From positions 1 to 64,000 of the forward strand of contig CANGCO010000005.1 in assembly GCA_947452365.1 (NCBI GenBank): a stretch of DNA of 64,000 nucleotides, in the 5' to 3' direction. The notes beneath the pieces were generated by a model. That model was given only the letters and a program-made list of their open reading frames with translations. It was not told the origin of the DNA and did no database searches. The DNA comes from Caulobacteraceae bacterium (GTDB taxonomy: Bacteria; Pseudomonadota; Alphaproteobacteria; Caulobacterales; Caulobacteraceae). This document shows, one piece after another, positions 47,591 through 58,600 of the stretch (position 1 is its first letter; each line of letters starts with the position of its first letter). Position numbers and translations under genes: made by a program.

Positions 47591-49284
47591 TTGCGCGCCA
47601 TTGCTCCGCTAGGGTCAATACAGATCACTTCTGTCTCATTGCCTTCCAGAGCTGCGTTCAGGATCGGACTGTTGGTCGTGCAGGCCCACCCGGACGCCGT
47701 GAAGGTAAAGTCTCGGGTGAAGGTGCCGCGCAGAGGCATGGGGTAAACGATGAACCGCTTCTCTTTCGGCAGAAAACGATAGACGCGGTCCGTCGCGGTC
47801 TCGTTGATCCACACCTCCTGCGTGACCGGGTGAATCGCAAGGGCATAGGGCGCTGGGCGATAGCCTGCGGCAAACTCTGGCATGGGATAGACCTCGCTCT
47901 TCATGCTCGCCGGATCAATCTTGGCGATCATGCCTTCGCTATAGCCCGTCACCCAAAGCTTACCCTTGGCGTCGAAGCGAAGGCGACGCGGGCCTTCGAC
48001 CGGCGAGTCAAATTCCGTCACCGCAAAGGTCTTGGGATCGATGGCGCCAAGCTTGTCACCCCACAGGCGCGCGTACCAGACGCGGCCATCGACAGGGCTG
48101 ACATCAATGCCGTAGGGCAGGGTGCCACCCGCCCCGCCCCGTGGCTTGAGCTTGGGCAGGTTGATCAGCTTGATGTTGCCGCTGACCGGATCAAGCCGAC
48201 CCACCTGCGACGACGCCGCCAGCGTGAACCAGATGATGCCATCGGGGCCAATACGGATTGTGTGGGGGTAGCGTGCGGGCTCGGGAAGCACGAATGAGGC
48301 TTTCCATGTCCGGGTCTTTGGGTCGAAAACGCCGATCTCGTCGGACCCGGCATTGGTCGTGTACCAGTACCCGCTCTTGCCCAAGGCCAGGGAATGGGGC
48401 CCGGGTTCCTTGGATCGTGAGGAATAGCTGTCCCCTGCGCCAATGGCGGGACGCATGGACGGCGGCTGTTTGACAAGGACAGACTTTCCGGAATCGAGGT
48501 CCGTCACCGCCATCTGGCTTCCCGAACGGTCGACAGTATACATCAGGCCGTCGGCAGGGTTGATGTCTGCGTCATGCGGAAAGACGGTGTTATCGAGCCT
48601 GTATTCATGGATGACGGCCCGCTGGATTTCGTCGTCAACGGGAAACACCGGACGCACCTTGGGCGGCTGTCCTTTGAAACCGGCGTAAAGCAAGGCGGCG
48701 CGGCGCTCGATCAGCTTTGGATCTGGATTGCCAAGAAAGCCCTGCATGGTCTTGACCATGTCTACCCACTGATCGAGCGGGCGCGGTGCACGCGTGACGC
48801 TATTGCCCAAGGCATGGCAGCCTGCACAATCGCGCTGCAGGTTTTGGCGGCTAAAGATCGCCTTTGGATCCTTGTCAAAGGCGAGGTTCCCGAAATGATA
48901 GGCCGATGGCAGGCTTTCGGAAATCTGCTCCAAGTCGGTCATCGGTTTGAGGACCGCCTGCAGCTTGACAGGCTTGCCAACAATAAGCGTCAGCTTGTTC
49001 GTCTCGTCCTGGTAATAGGGCAGGCGAAACCGGACCGTGACTGCCCCCGCCAAACGCGTCGATAGTGCGTAACGCCCCTTTTCGTCGGTGAATATGCTTT
49101 CCGAGATACCGGATGTCTCATTAGTCACCCTGACCATCACACCCTTGAGCGGTTTGCTATGATCGTCCTTAACGACCCCCTTCAAAATCGGCGGGGTCAC
49201 AGCCTGCAAAGCTTTGGGGGATTCTTTTGCCGAACAGGCCAAGAGCGCCAAGCCCAAGCCAACAATCAAAGATATCCGCTTCAT
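47587..49284 (-). CDS. Lipoprotein with carboxypeptidase-regulatory-like domain, one CXXCH heme site and Vgb (virginiamycin B lyase)-like beta-propeller
   Basis: Lipobox LALLAC from internal Met (MKRISLIVGLGLALLAC); ILKGVVKDDHSKPLKGVMVRV; CAGCH; repeats such as TIRIGPDGIIWFTLAASSQVGRLDP. Confidence 0.8.
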   Translation of the reverse strand: MKRISLIVGLGLALLACSAKESPKALQAVTPPILKGVVKDDHSKPLKGVMVRVTNETSGISESIFTDEKGRYALSTRLAGAVTVRFRLPYYQDETNKLTLIVGKPVKLQAVLKPMTDLEQISESLPSAYHFGNLAFDKDPKAIFSRQNLQRDCAGCHALGNSVTRAPRPLDQWVDMVKTMQGFLGNPDPKLIERRAALLYAGFKGQPPKVRPVFPVDDEIQRAVIHEYRLDNTVFPHDADINPADGLMYTVDRSGSQMAVTDLDSGKSVLVKQPPSMRPAIGAGDSYSSRSKEPGPHSLALGKSGYWYTTNAGSDEIGVFDPKTRTWKASFVLPEPARYPHTIRIGPDGIIWFTLAASSQVGRLDPVSGNIKLINLPKLKPRGGAGGTLPYGIDVSPVDGRVWYARLWGDKLGAIDPKTFAVTEFDSPVEGPRRLRFDAKGKLWVTGYSEGMIAKIDPASMKSEVYPMPEFAAGYRPAPYALAIHPVTQEVWINETATDRVYRFLPKEKRFIVYPMPLRGTFTRDFTFTASGWACTTNSPILNAALEGNETEVICIDPSGAMARK

Positions 49285-49513
49285 TTGTATCGCCGCGAGC
49301 ATAATGTCAGGTCCTAGGCGCTTGGTGCCACGCGTATTTACCGCTCCCACACCTAATCTCAGCCCACATGCTTTTACAAGTCCATATTTGAGAGATATCC
49401 CAATTATCCATCCGGCCCACCTATAAACTTGCTTAAAATCCAACCCGCAGGTGCGGCCAGACCAATGCGAAAGTGTCTGCGCTTTGCGGATCAAGGGCAG
49501 GGCGCGTCTGGCC

Positions 49514-49850
49514 TTAGGCCATGAGCAACTTCCACTCAGCTAAGGCGGCGGAGCCTAGGTCTTTGTCGATCTGCCGGGTGTTTAGGTGGCGATCATGGTT
49601 AAAAGGGTTGTGAACCGAGCCGTGTACCGAGGCGAATTTCTGGAGAGTTTTCATCCGCCGGAACCGGCGCATGGCGCGTTCTCGTCGTCGGAAGGGTAGG
49701 TGTGAATTCTCGACTCTGTTGTTCTATCGACGCCCATTCACCTGTTTTCCGATCGCCCCGACTTCTGTCAGCGCTGCCGGGTAGGACTTTAGACCATCGG
49801 TCACGATCACCTCGGGCGATGAATTGAAATACCGGAATGGGCTTTTGGGC
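49514..49850 (-). pseudogene. Truncated IS6-family transposase (in-frame stop)
   Basis: Reverse translation SPEVIVTDGLKSYPAALTEVGAIGKQVNGRR*NNRVENSHLPFRRRERAMRRFRRMKTLQKFASVHGSVHNPFNHDRHLNTRQIDKDLGSAALAEWKLLMA*. Confidence 0.88.
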
Positions 49851-50100
49851 TGGGTCATCCGGCATAGGTTATGCCGTTGGCGGACATCATCAATTTTACT
49901 CTGACAACACCGCCGGCGATTCTTACAGGAAAGGCGGTGGCCTTTTTCCAGTCTGGGCCGGCCTATAGAAGCTAGCCTCGCTATGACGAGCGCGCAGGGT
50001 CTGAACCCCAGGATCGCAGATCCTGTGCAAAAACTGGTCGTATTTGACCAGAATTAGGGAGGTCCTGATCGGTTAGGTGGCTTCGCTGCTCGGCGGTTGG

Positions 50101-52155
50101 CTACAAGCCCTCGCAAACATTTTGCTCTGAACTGCCCAGAAACGGTGCCACAGGGCAGCTGGCATAACGCAGGCGAACCCCGCTGCCGATCGGAACCACG
50201 ATATTGTCAGCGCGCCGCGCCTTTGGTGCATTGCTAATCGAGCCAACGCGTAGGGCGCCATTGTTCAAACCAAGGAAGCTGACCATGTCGTCCTGGTCGA
50301 TGCCATCCCCCGAAACCCCGATAGCGCCGACCATGGTTTCACCGCGATAGATGGGGACGGCGCCCGGGAAAATCTGAATGCCATTGGCCAGTCTGCGCTG
50401 GCCGGTTGGGGCGTCTGGAAGGCCGGTACATTGGGTGCCAGTGTCATTCACGATGCCAAGGCTTCCCCGAACATGCAGGGCATGCTGCAAAAGATTAGAC
50501 TTGATGAGTGCTACCTGCAGGCCGGTCGCGAAGGGATTGAAATCTGCGATGGGGCGAGACAAGGGGCCATTGGGTCGTCCAAGTTCACCATCGGGAAAAT
50601 AAGGCCGCGCTAGATTTGCGATTGATCGCGCGCCAAACGCATACTTGCCTGTAAGCGCATCGGGGTCGTTTAAGAAGGTCTTGAACCGCTGTGCAAAGAG
50701 CGGAACTTCTGCGTCAAGCGTATCATTCAGTTGCTGTTCGGCTTTCGGATTTGCAAAAAAGGCGACGGTGCGCGCCTTTTGTACGGATACATCTGTGCCA
50801 AAAACAGGCGCATCGGGCGATCGGACCAAGCCCAGCACCTTGCCATAACTGTCGACAATGCTGATGGTCATCTGCGCGTGGCTGTCCAGTGGCCTGCGGA
50901 TTGCGCCGCGGGCCTTGGCCATAACGCGGTAGGCCTCTTCCAGAACGGTTTGAACCTCAGGCGCGCTTAAGGCCTGACCGACGTCAGCCTGGTCCGTACC
51001 GGCTCGGATTGGGTAACGATTATGACCACTGCCATCGGTCAGAACAAAAGCGTCGGGAAAGCTGAATTCGGCTGTGCTCGAACGACGATAGCCGCTGGCC
51101 TCGGTACCATAGGCAGCGCCACCACGCAGTGTCCCATCGGTGTAGCCTCGGACCGCAATCAGATTACCATATGTCGCATCGACCGCTGAAAATCGGGTTT
51201 CCAAGGGGTGTAAATTGCCGACCGTTGCATCACTATAGCGCAGCAAGGTTCCGCTCAGGGATATCCTGTCGGCTGTGATGGTGTCGGGGGCGGCAAAGCC
51301 TTGCGAACCTGCCAAGGCGATTTTTTCTTCGGCATCACTGTCGATATCGAGAATATTGGGGTCAAACCCATAGTCTCCATCTGCCATGACCCCAACCCCA
51401 CCGACGACGACGCCGTTCTTGTATAGGGGAAATCCACCCGGGTCGGCCGCTAGGCCAAGCGGGGAGCGTTTGGGGCCAATCAAGGCGTCAGAAGCTGCGC
51501 CTGCGGTATATCGGGTATTAAGGTCGGAGCAGGGCAATTGGCTGAATTGGGCGCCGAATAGTGGGCCGCCCTCTTGGCCAACCGAGGTCGGGGAGGGGGG
51601 GAAGTGTTGTTGCACAATCTGGCTGGCTGTGCGGGTTGAAAAAGCATTGCCACTGCTCGAGATATAGGCGCCGGTTACCGCCTTGGAAATTGCGCCCATT
51701 GTAGCGTTCACATCTATGCCCTGCGCATCGATATCAACGTCGTTAAAGACATACGTCCCTGTTAATCGGCTGGTCGTCATCGTCGTGCGCGCACCCGTCA
51801 TCTGAAACACGGCCAGTACATTTCCGACTCGGTCAGTTACAGCGATGATTGCGGGGGAATTGAGAGCATGTGCCTCGCCAACGGCTTGGGCAAGGACGCG
51901 CTCTACATCAAGGGTCGATAAGGACTCCTGAGCGGGCGTAGCATAAACTGCTGTTGTGGTGGATACGGGGCTGGTCGTTCCTCCGGCGCTTGAAGCTCCA
52001 CTGCCCCCACCACCACCGCACCCGGCAAGCATAAAAAGTGATAAACCAAAGATCAGAACGTTCCACTTTTGTGGGGTTTGAAATGGCCGGCACCGGTGTT
52101 CGGAATGGGGTTGAGTCCAGCTTCCAATTAGGGGTGTATTAAACATTTTAAACAC
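50101..52155 (-). CDS. Lipoprotein with two GlcG/HbpS-like domains
   Basis: Lipobox FMLAGCGGGGGSG; domain 1 LSTLDVERVLAQAVGEAHALNSPAIIAVTDRVGNVLAVFQMTG, domain 2 LSAPEVQTVLEEAYRVM...ISIVDSYGKVLGLVRSPDA...GETMVGAIGVSGDGIDQDD. Confidence 0.78.
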   Translation of the reverse strand: MFKMFNTPLIGSWTQPHSEHRCRPFQTPQKWNVLIFGLSLFMLAGCGGGGGSGASSAGGTTSPVSTTTAVYATPAQESLSTLDVERVLAQAVGEAHALNSPAIIAVTDRVGNVLAVFQMTGARTTMTTSRLTGTYVFNDVDIDAQGIDVNATMGAISKAVTGAYISSSGNAFSTRTASQIVQQHFPPSPTSVGQEGGPLFGAQFSQLPCSDLNTRYTAGAASDALIGPKRSPLGLAADPGGFPLYKNGVVVGGVGVMADGDYGFDPNILDIDSDAEEKIALAGSQGFAAPDTITADRISLSGTLLRYSDATVGNLHPLETRFSAVDATYGNLIAVRGYTDGTLRGGAAYGTEASGYRRSSTAEFSFPDAFVLTDGSGHNRYPIRAGTDQADVGQALSAPEVQTVLEEAYRVMAKARGAIRRPLDSHAQMTISIVDSYGKVLGLVRSPDAPVFGTDVSVQKARTVAFFANPKAEQQLNDTLDAEVPLFAQRFKTFLNDPDALTGKYAFGARSIANLARPYFPDGELGRPNGPLSRPIADFNPFATGLQVALIKSNLLQHALHVRGSLGIVNDTGTQCTGLPDAPTGQRRLANGIQIFPGAVPIYRGETMVGAIGVSGDGIDQDDMVSFLGLNNGALRVGSISNAPKARRADNIVVPIGSGVRLRYASCPVAPFLGSSEQNVCEGL

Positions 52156-52369
52156 CTTGAGTGCATATGAACCAGTTCCCTCAAAAAATACTGAAATTTG
52201 AATGTTATGTTAGTTTGAAATCGCAATTCTTTCTATACAACGATTTGGATTTTATTTTTTTGATTATAATAAGGCGCGTCGCTATGAGTAGTACAATCAT
52301 ATATTGCTTTATAGATGAATGTATTCAATAATTTTTTGCCCTATAAAATATTGTGAACATGGATGTGCT

Positions 52370-53755
52370 ATGTCGTCGGCTAAGCAGGGGATCTCTGTAA
52401 ATCAGAAGAATAGTCAACTGACCTTTTTTTGCATGTTATTAGCCATTTGCATCGTCTTATTCAGGACCGAGCCAGGTTTTGCAGCGCCCACGATCCATGA
52501 AGGCGTAGCATCTTGCTCAGGCTCCGAATGCCACGCCCGCCAGGCGTCCACCGGACTCGTTGTGCGCCAGAATGAGATTATCACGTGGCAAAGCCCCTCA
52601 AGCGCGGCGGGCAGTCATAGCCGCGCTTGGCAGGTGCTTAATGGCCGCCGGGCCAGTCAGATTGCGCAAAAACTAGGATTAGAGTCGGCTGCACGAGCGC
52701 CGCAATGTCTTGGATGCCACACCGACCCGATCGCTACGGCGCAACGCGGTGCGCGCTTTCAGATATCAGACGGCGTCGGCTGCGAGGCCTGCCATGGTGG
52801 CTCAGGTCAGTGGCTATCAAGCCATCGGGCGGTCGGTGCCAGTCATAGTAACAATGTGGCGCGCGGCATGATTGCACTCGATCAGCCCAAGCAACGGGCT
52901 GCGGTTTGTCTAGACTGCCACATGGGAAGCCAAGCCCCGGGCCAGTTTGCAAGTCATAAGATTATGGCGGCAGGACACCCGCGGCTGTCTTTTGAGTTGG
53001 ACCTCTTTACTGAATTACAGCGCCATCATGATGTCGATTCCGACTATGCGGCCCGTAAATATGTTGCCGGCGGCGTGAAGACCTGGGCAGTGGGCCAGTC
53101 CCTGCTCGTTTCGCGGGCGCTTGGGCTTTACGTATCGAGCACCAAGGCGCGGGCAGGAAGCTTTCCCGAGCTGTCATTTATGGACTGTCACGCTTGCCAT
53201 CGTCCGATTTCGGATGATCCAAGCCTGTCGCCCAAGGCCGTTGCAAATAGTGAGCGCGGCACCGCGATCGATACACCCAGTTTCAATGATCAAAACATGA
53301 TCATGCTATCGGCGGCTATCCGCAGTGCTGTGCCAGAATACTCCAGTCGTTTTGAGACCCAATCGCGCGCACTCCATTTCGCCATTGCGTTTGATCAAAA
53401 GTCCGTCGTGCCAAATGCCGAACGATTGCTAGCGACCACCGAGGCCGTCACCGATGCCTTGGCTGGGCATGTATTCGGCGACAAGCAGGCTCTTGGGATT
53501 ATTCTAGATATTACTGACGGTGCCCAGTCGGGTCGGTTCACGGACTATGCGGGCGCCACCCAAGCGGTCATGGCCATCGATACCCTTTTAAATGCCGAGG
53601 CGGTAAATGGCCGTATTGATGCTCAATCGCTTAAGGCCCTTCGCACGCAAACCGACCGCGCCTACCAGGCGGTGCGAGATTCTCAGGCCTTTCGGCCTGT
53701 GGAGTTTCGCCAGGCCTTGGCTCAGGTGGCGCAGGGCGTGAGGAAATTGCTGTGA
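52370..53755 (+). CDS. Periplasmic/exported multiheme cytochrome c
   Basis: Signal peptide; CLGCH, CEACH, CLDCH, CHACH (4 canonical) plus CSGSECH (CX4CH). Confidence 0.88.
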   Translation: MSSAKQGISVNQKNSQLTFFCMLLAICIVLFRTEPGFAAPTIHEGVASCSGSECHARQASTGLVVRQNEIITWQSPSSAAGSHSRAWQVLNGRRASQIAQKLGLESAARAPQCLGCHTDPIATAQRGARFQISDGVGCEACHGGSGQWLSSHRAVGASHSNNVARGMIALDQPKQRAAVCLDCHMGSQAPGQFASHKIMAAGHPRLSFELDLFTELQRHHDVDSDYAARKYVAGGVKTWAVGQSLLVSRALGLYVSSTKARAGSFPELSFMDCHACHRPISDDPSLSPKAVANSERGTAIDTPSFNDQNMIMLSAAIRSAVPEYSSRFETQSRALHFAIAFDQKSVVPNAERLLATTEAVTDALAGHVFGDKQALGIILDITDGAQSGRFTDYAGATQAVMAIDTLLNAEAVNGRIDAQSLKALRTQTDRAYQAVRDSQAFRPVEFRQALAQVAQGVRKLL

Positions 53756-53847
53756 TGAGCATCCAGACCAGGGCGTTTGCAGCGCATATACAGTTCCGAT
53801 TAATGCTGGTCATCGATCGCGCGTTAGCATGGGCGGGCAGATAGGCC

Positions 53848-55662
53848 ATGCGCGCGTTTCGCCATATTCTTCTAGGCTTGAGCCTGTCATGCATGCCCGT
53901 GCTGGTATGGTCAGCGCCTCTAAGCGCAGAGGTCACTGCGGACCCAACCGCTTCTGCTCATGAAACTGACACGACAGAGGCACCCGTTCGACGTGCGCCG
54001 GGTTGGCGGCCAACCTATCCAGCGGCCATTATCCAGGTCAATCCAGATGCCGTAGCGACCCCACCCCCTGAGGCTTTTCCTGTCGATGAATTGCCCATGC
54101 CTGATCGTTGGCGGATTATCGAGGCCTTAGGCACACATGCGCGCTGGTATGACCCATACAACCAAAACACCTTAAAGGGTGATCGGCCCTTGCCAGGCCT
54201 TGAGGACTGGTTTTTTGCCTTCAATGGCGTTTCAGACTCGGTTTTGGAACTGCGATCCTTCCCTGTTCCTGTCGGTGGCCCAACGACCGAAAACCCGAAT
54301 AGCCTAGATACGTTTGGACGCTCTGACAGTCTTGTCGCCTCCCAGACAATCTTACTGGGGGCGTCCCTTTTCAAGGGATCAACGGCCTTCAAACCGCCCG
54401 AGCTTGAGTTCCATATCGCGCTAGGGCTCAATGCAAATTATGCTGTGATTAGCGAGCGCGGCCTGCTGTCTATCGCGTCTTCAAGAGGGCCGAGGCGGTA
54501 TGATCAGTTTTTGGCACTGCAGGAAGCCTTTATCGATTACCACCTGCGTAATGTGTCCGATCGCTACGATTTTGACTCGTTAAGGATTGGAATCCAGCCG
54601 TTTTCTTCTGATTTTCGCGGCTTTTTGTTTCAAGACAACCAGCTTGGCATAAGGCTTTTTGGCAACCGCGATAACAATAAATTCCAGTACAATCTGGCAG
54701 GGTTTGTATTGGTCGAAAAAGATACGAATTCAGGTTTGAACGATGTCGGTCAAGCCTTGCGCAAGGACGCCTTTCTTGTCGGCAATCTTTACCGCCAGGA
54801 CTTGCCCGTGCCCGGCATAACCTCGCAAATCACACTGATCTATAATGCGAACCGTGAGGGGCGTGAGGTCCATTATAATTCCAACGGTTTCCCGGCCAGA
54901 CCCGCCCTGATCGGAAACTTGCGGCCGCGCGATTATGACATTGTCTATTTGGGTTATAATCTCGACGGCCACCTTGGCCGCATCAACCTGACGGGCTCGA
55001 TTTATGGCGCGCTCGGTGAGGATCGTAATTCCATCTTTACCGATAAGGCGGCTGACGTCCGCGCCTGGTTTGCAGCCCTTGAGCCATCCATCGATCTTGA
55101 CTGGATCCGAGTGCGTTTGTCGGGCCTGTACGCTTCTGGTGATCATAATCCGTATGATCATAAAGAAACAGGCTTTGACGCAATTTCTGAAAACCCGCTC
55201 ATTGCCGGTGCAGATACCAGCTATTGGATCCGTCAATCTGTGCCGTTTGTCGGCGGTGGACGTGGTGTCTCTATCAATGGCCGCAATGGTGTTTTGAATG
55301 CTCTAAGGTCTTCCAAGGAGGAGGGGCAGTCTAATTTTAACAATCCCGGAACGGTATTGTTGGGGGCAGGCGCAGATCTGGATCTAACGCCCAATCTTCG
55401 CGTGAGTGGCAATCTGAATCATATCTGGTTTGCAGATACGGCGGTCATCCAAGCCCTGAGGCAAGAAGGATCGATCCCAAACGAAGTCGGTTGGGACTAT
55501 TCGGTGGCTGCAATCTGGCGGCCCTTAATGACCCAAAACATTGTATTCCGGCTTTCAGCCGCTGCTCTTGATCCGGGTGCCGGGTTTAAGGACCTGTTCA
55601 CCGATCGCGCGCGATCGGGGCGTTTTTACTCAGTCTTGCTCAACACCGTTTTGGCATTCTAG
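53848..55662 (+). CDS. Predicted outer-membrane beta-barrel protein
   Basis: Signal peptide (MRAFRHILLGLSLSCMPVLVWSAPLSA), alternating amphipathic strands, C-terminal Phe (VLLNTVLAF), lies between two multiheme cytochrome genes. Confidence 0.75.
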   Translation: MRAFRHILLGLSLSCMPVLVWSAPLSAEVTADPTASAHETDTTEAPVRRAPGWRPTYPAAIIQVNPDAVATPPPEAFPVDELPMPDRWRIIEALGTHARWYDPYNQNTLKGDRPLPGLEDWFFAFNGVSDSVLELRSFPVPVGGPTTENPNSLDTFGRSDSLVASQTILLGASLFKGSTAFKPPELEFHIALGLNANYAVISERGLLSIASSRGPRRYDQFLALQEAFIDYHLRNVSDRYDFDSLRIGIQPFSSDFRGFLFQDNQLGIRLFGNRDNNKFQYNLAGFVLVEKDTNSGLNDVGQALRKDAFLVGNLYRQDLPVPGITSQITLIYNANREGREVHYNSNGFPARPALIGNLRPRDYDIVYLGYNLDGHLGRINLTGSIYGALGEDRNSIFTDKAADVRAWFAALEPSIDLDWIRVRLSGLYASGDHNPYDHKETGFDAISENPLIAGADTSYWIRQSVPFVGGGRGVSINGRNGVLNALRSSKEEGQSNFNNPGTVLLGAGADLDLTPNLRVSGNLNHIWFADTAVIQALRQEGSIPNEVGWDYSVAAIWRPLMTQNIVFRLSAAALDPGAGFKDLFTDRARSGRFYSVLLNTVLAF

Positions 55663-55672
55663 GGGCTGAAGA

Positions 55673-58600
55673 ATGATCAAACAGGGCGCGATAAAAATCG
55701 GTGTGGCGGGAATCTTGGCGGTCGTATTGGCCTGCTTGAGCCCAAGCATATTAGAGGCCGGCGAATCTGAGCGGCCTGTCGCCCGGCATTGGATAACGGC
55801 CCCCCCCGCGCCAGTTACCCAGACGCCAGAGCAGGGGGCTGCCAAGAGTGCGGGCTGTATCAGCTGTCACACCTCAACCGATGCCGCCTCCATGCATAAT
55901 AGCCCCAGCGTCGTAATCGGTTGCGCCGATTGCCACGGCGGTGATGCACACATCGTGGCACCGGCGGGCTTGGCAAAGACTGATCGGGCCTATCAGAAAC
56001 TACTGGACACGGCCCATGTGTTGCCGCGCTTCCCGCATTCTTGGGGCTATCCCAACTCGGCCAATCCTAAACGCAGCTATACCTTGTTGAATAAGGAATC
56101 GCCGGAATTTGTGCGGTTTGTGAATCCGGGGGACTACCGGGTCGCCAGGGAGAGTTGCGGTGCTTGTCATCTTGAACTCATCCAGGCGGCTGAGCGGTCG
56201 CTGATGGCCAATGGTGCCATGTTCTACGGTGGCGCGACCTATAATAATGGCGTAGTGCCGCTCAAAAACTATGTTTTGGGCGAGGCCTATACACGCGACG
56301 GCAGGCCTGCCTCGGTCCTGTCTCCTGGGAGCCCGGCCGGAACGATTACGCCAGATGAGGCCAAGCGCGGGGCCATTGCCCGATTGTTTCCCTTGCCGAC
56401 TTGGCAGGTGGTCAAGCCAAGTGACGTATTCCGTGTTTTTGAACGGGGCGGTCGTAACAATAATAGCCAGTTTGCTGAGGTTGGACTGCCCAATTCCACA
56501 GGTCAGACACAGAGGCTAGAAGAGCCCGGTCGGCCAGACATACATCAATCCAATCGTGGCCCGGGCACCGGGCTTCGTGTCGCGATTCCTGTGCTGAATA
56601 TTCACAAAACCCGGCTGAATGACCCGTTCATGTGGTTCATGGGTACAAATGATCAGCCCGGCGATTATCGCTCCTCAGGTTGCACGGCCTGCCATGTGAT
56701 ATACGCCAATGATCGTGAGCCGCGCCATAGCCTCGGTTATTCGCAATATGGCCGCGATGGGCAAGGTGCCAGCAGTGATCCAACCATCGACAAGTCGGCT
56801 TCTGGGCACCCGATCAAGCACGCTTTCACTCGAGCAATACCGACTTCACAGTGCATGAATTGCCATATGCACCAGCCCAACATGTTCCTGAATAGCTATC
56901 TTGGCTACACCATGTGGGACTATGAATCCGATGCGCCCACCATGTGGCCGGAAAAGCAGCGCTATCCGGATGCCGAGGAAATGCGCAAGGTCCTGGATCG
57001 CAATCCGGAGGGCGCAGCGCCGCGAGGTAAATGGGCAGATTTGGATTTCCTGCGCGAGGTCAGTGATCATAATCCAGAGCTAAAAGATACACAGATGGCC
57101 GATTATCATGGTCATGGATGGAACTTCCGGGCCGTGTTTAAGCGCGACCGCGAAGGCAATCTTCTTGATGCCATTGGTGATGTTGTCTCACCGAACGACC
57201 CTGAAAAATGGCGCAAAGCCGGGGAGGGCCAATTCGTTGCCCCAGGCACTAACCCGGGCAAGACCGTTCATATGATGGATATTCATGCCGAGTTAGGCCT
57301 GCAATGCGCCGACTGTCATTTTGCACAAGACAGCCACGGCTCGGGCCTGATCATCGGTGAAGTCGCCAATGCCGTCGAGATCGGGTGCAAGGATTGCCAT
57401 GGATCGACAAAGGCCTATCCGACCTTGAAGACATCAGGCCCAGCCGCGCGGCCGGGTGGCACGGATTTGGCATTACTGCGTAATCCCGACGGCAAGCGAC
57501 GGTTTGAGTGGCAAGAGCAAAATGGCCGTCAGGTGCTTATCCAGCGCTCGATTGTTGATCCCAATCGCGAATGGCGTATCCATCTCGTGCGCGACTCCGT
57601 CGATGCCGCCAGCCCCGACTTCAACCCGGTCGCCGCGCGCGCCAAGCTAATGTCTCGATTAAAGCCGGGCATAGCGCCAATGGCTTGGGGGCCCGGTGTC
57701 GAGGACAAGGATCTTGCCCATGGCGATGACAATATGGCCTGCTTCAGTTGCCATACATCCTGGACGCCGTCGTGCGGGGGGTGCCATCTGCCGATTGAGG
57801 CCAATTGGCTAACCAAGTCGCATAAGTATGAGGGCGAGACCGCCCGCAACTGGGCCAGCTATAATCCACAGGTCGCCCGCGATGACACCTTTATGTTAGG
57901 TCGCCATTCCGACGGAAAGGACGGCATTATTGCCCCCGTTCGCTCTTCATCGGCCCTGATCCTGTCGTCAACAAACGTCAATCGTGAGCGAATTTATGTT
58001 CAGCAGCCACCGATTTCGGCAATCGGCTTTTCAAGTCAGGCCTTTGCGCCCCACTTCCCGCACACAGTCCGCCTGACGGAAACTAAGAACTGCGCAGACT
58101 GTCATTTGTCTGAGGCCAATGACAATAATGCGGTCATGGCTCAGCTGTTTACCCTGGGTACCAATTTCGTCAATTTCGTCGGTGTGAATGCCTGGGTTGG
58201 TTTGGGGCAAGGGCTGGAAGCGGTTCGGGTCACTGAATGGGATGAACCGCAGTCGGTGATTGGCTCCTATTTGCAGCGCTTTGCTTATCCCGATTTTTAC
58301 CGTCAGCATGTCGAGCGCAATAAGCGCGAGCTTGTCAATTGGGTTCGCCCGGCTGGGACGGATGGCAAGGGCGGGAATGGCGTGCCCGAGGTCTTTAGCA
58401 ATATCCACCAGCCCACTAACGATGCTGTGCATTGCCTGCAGTTGCGGGGCGAATACATGTTTGTCGCCGAAGGGGCCGGCGGTTTTCGCGTTTATGATGT
58501 GGCAAATATTGGCAATAAGGGTGTCTCAAAGCGCATCCTGACCGCTCCGTTCTCAAAACTTGGCCAAGACACACATATTGCTTCGAAGAATGCGACGTGT

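Noticed and set aside
49285-49494. N-terminal 70-aa extension of the 47587..49494 ORF
   Set aside because: It reads into IS6 remnant sequence; the lipoprotein signal starts at the internal Met at 49284
49599-49865. 88-aa ORF as a real protein
   Set aside because: It is an out-of-frame reading of the IS6 transposase remnant; the true frame gives NNRVENSHLPFRRRERAM...
52370-53755. Counting CSGSECH as a definite fifth heme site
   Set aside because: CX4CH spacing is non-canonical; kept as possible only
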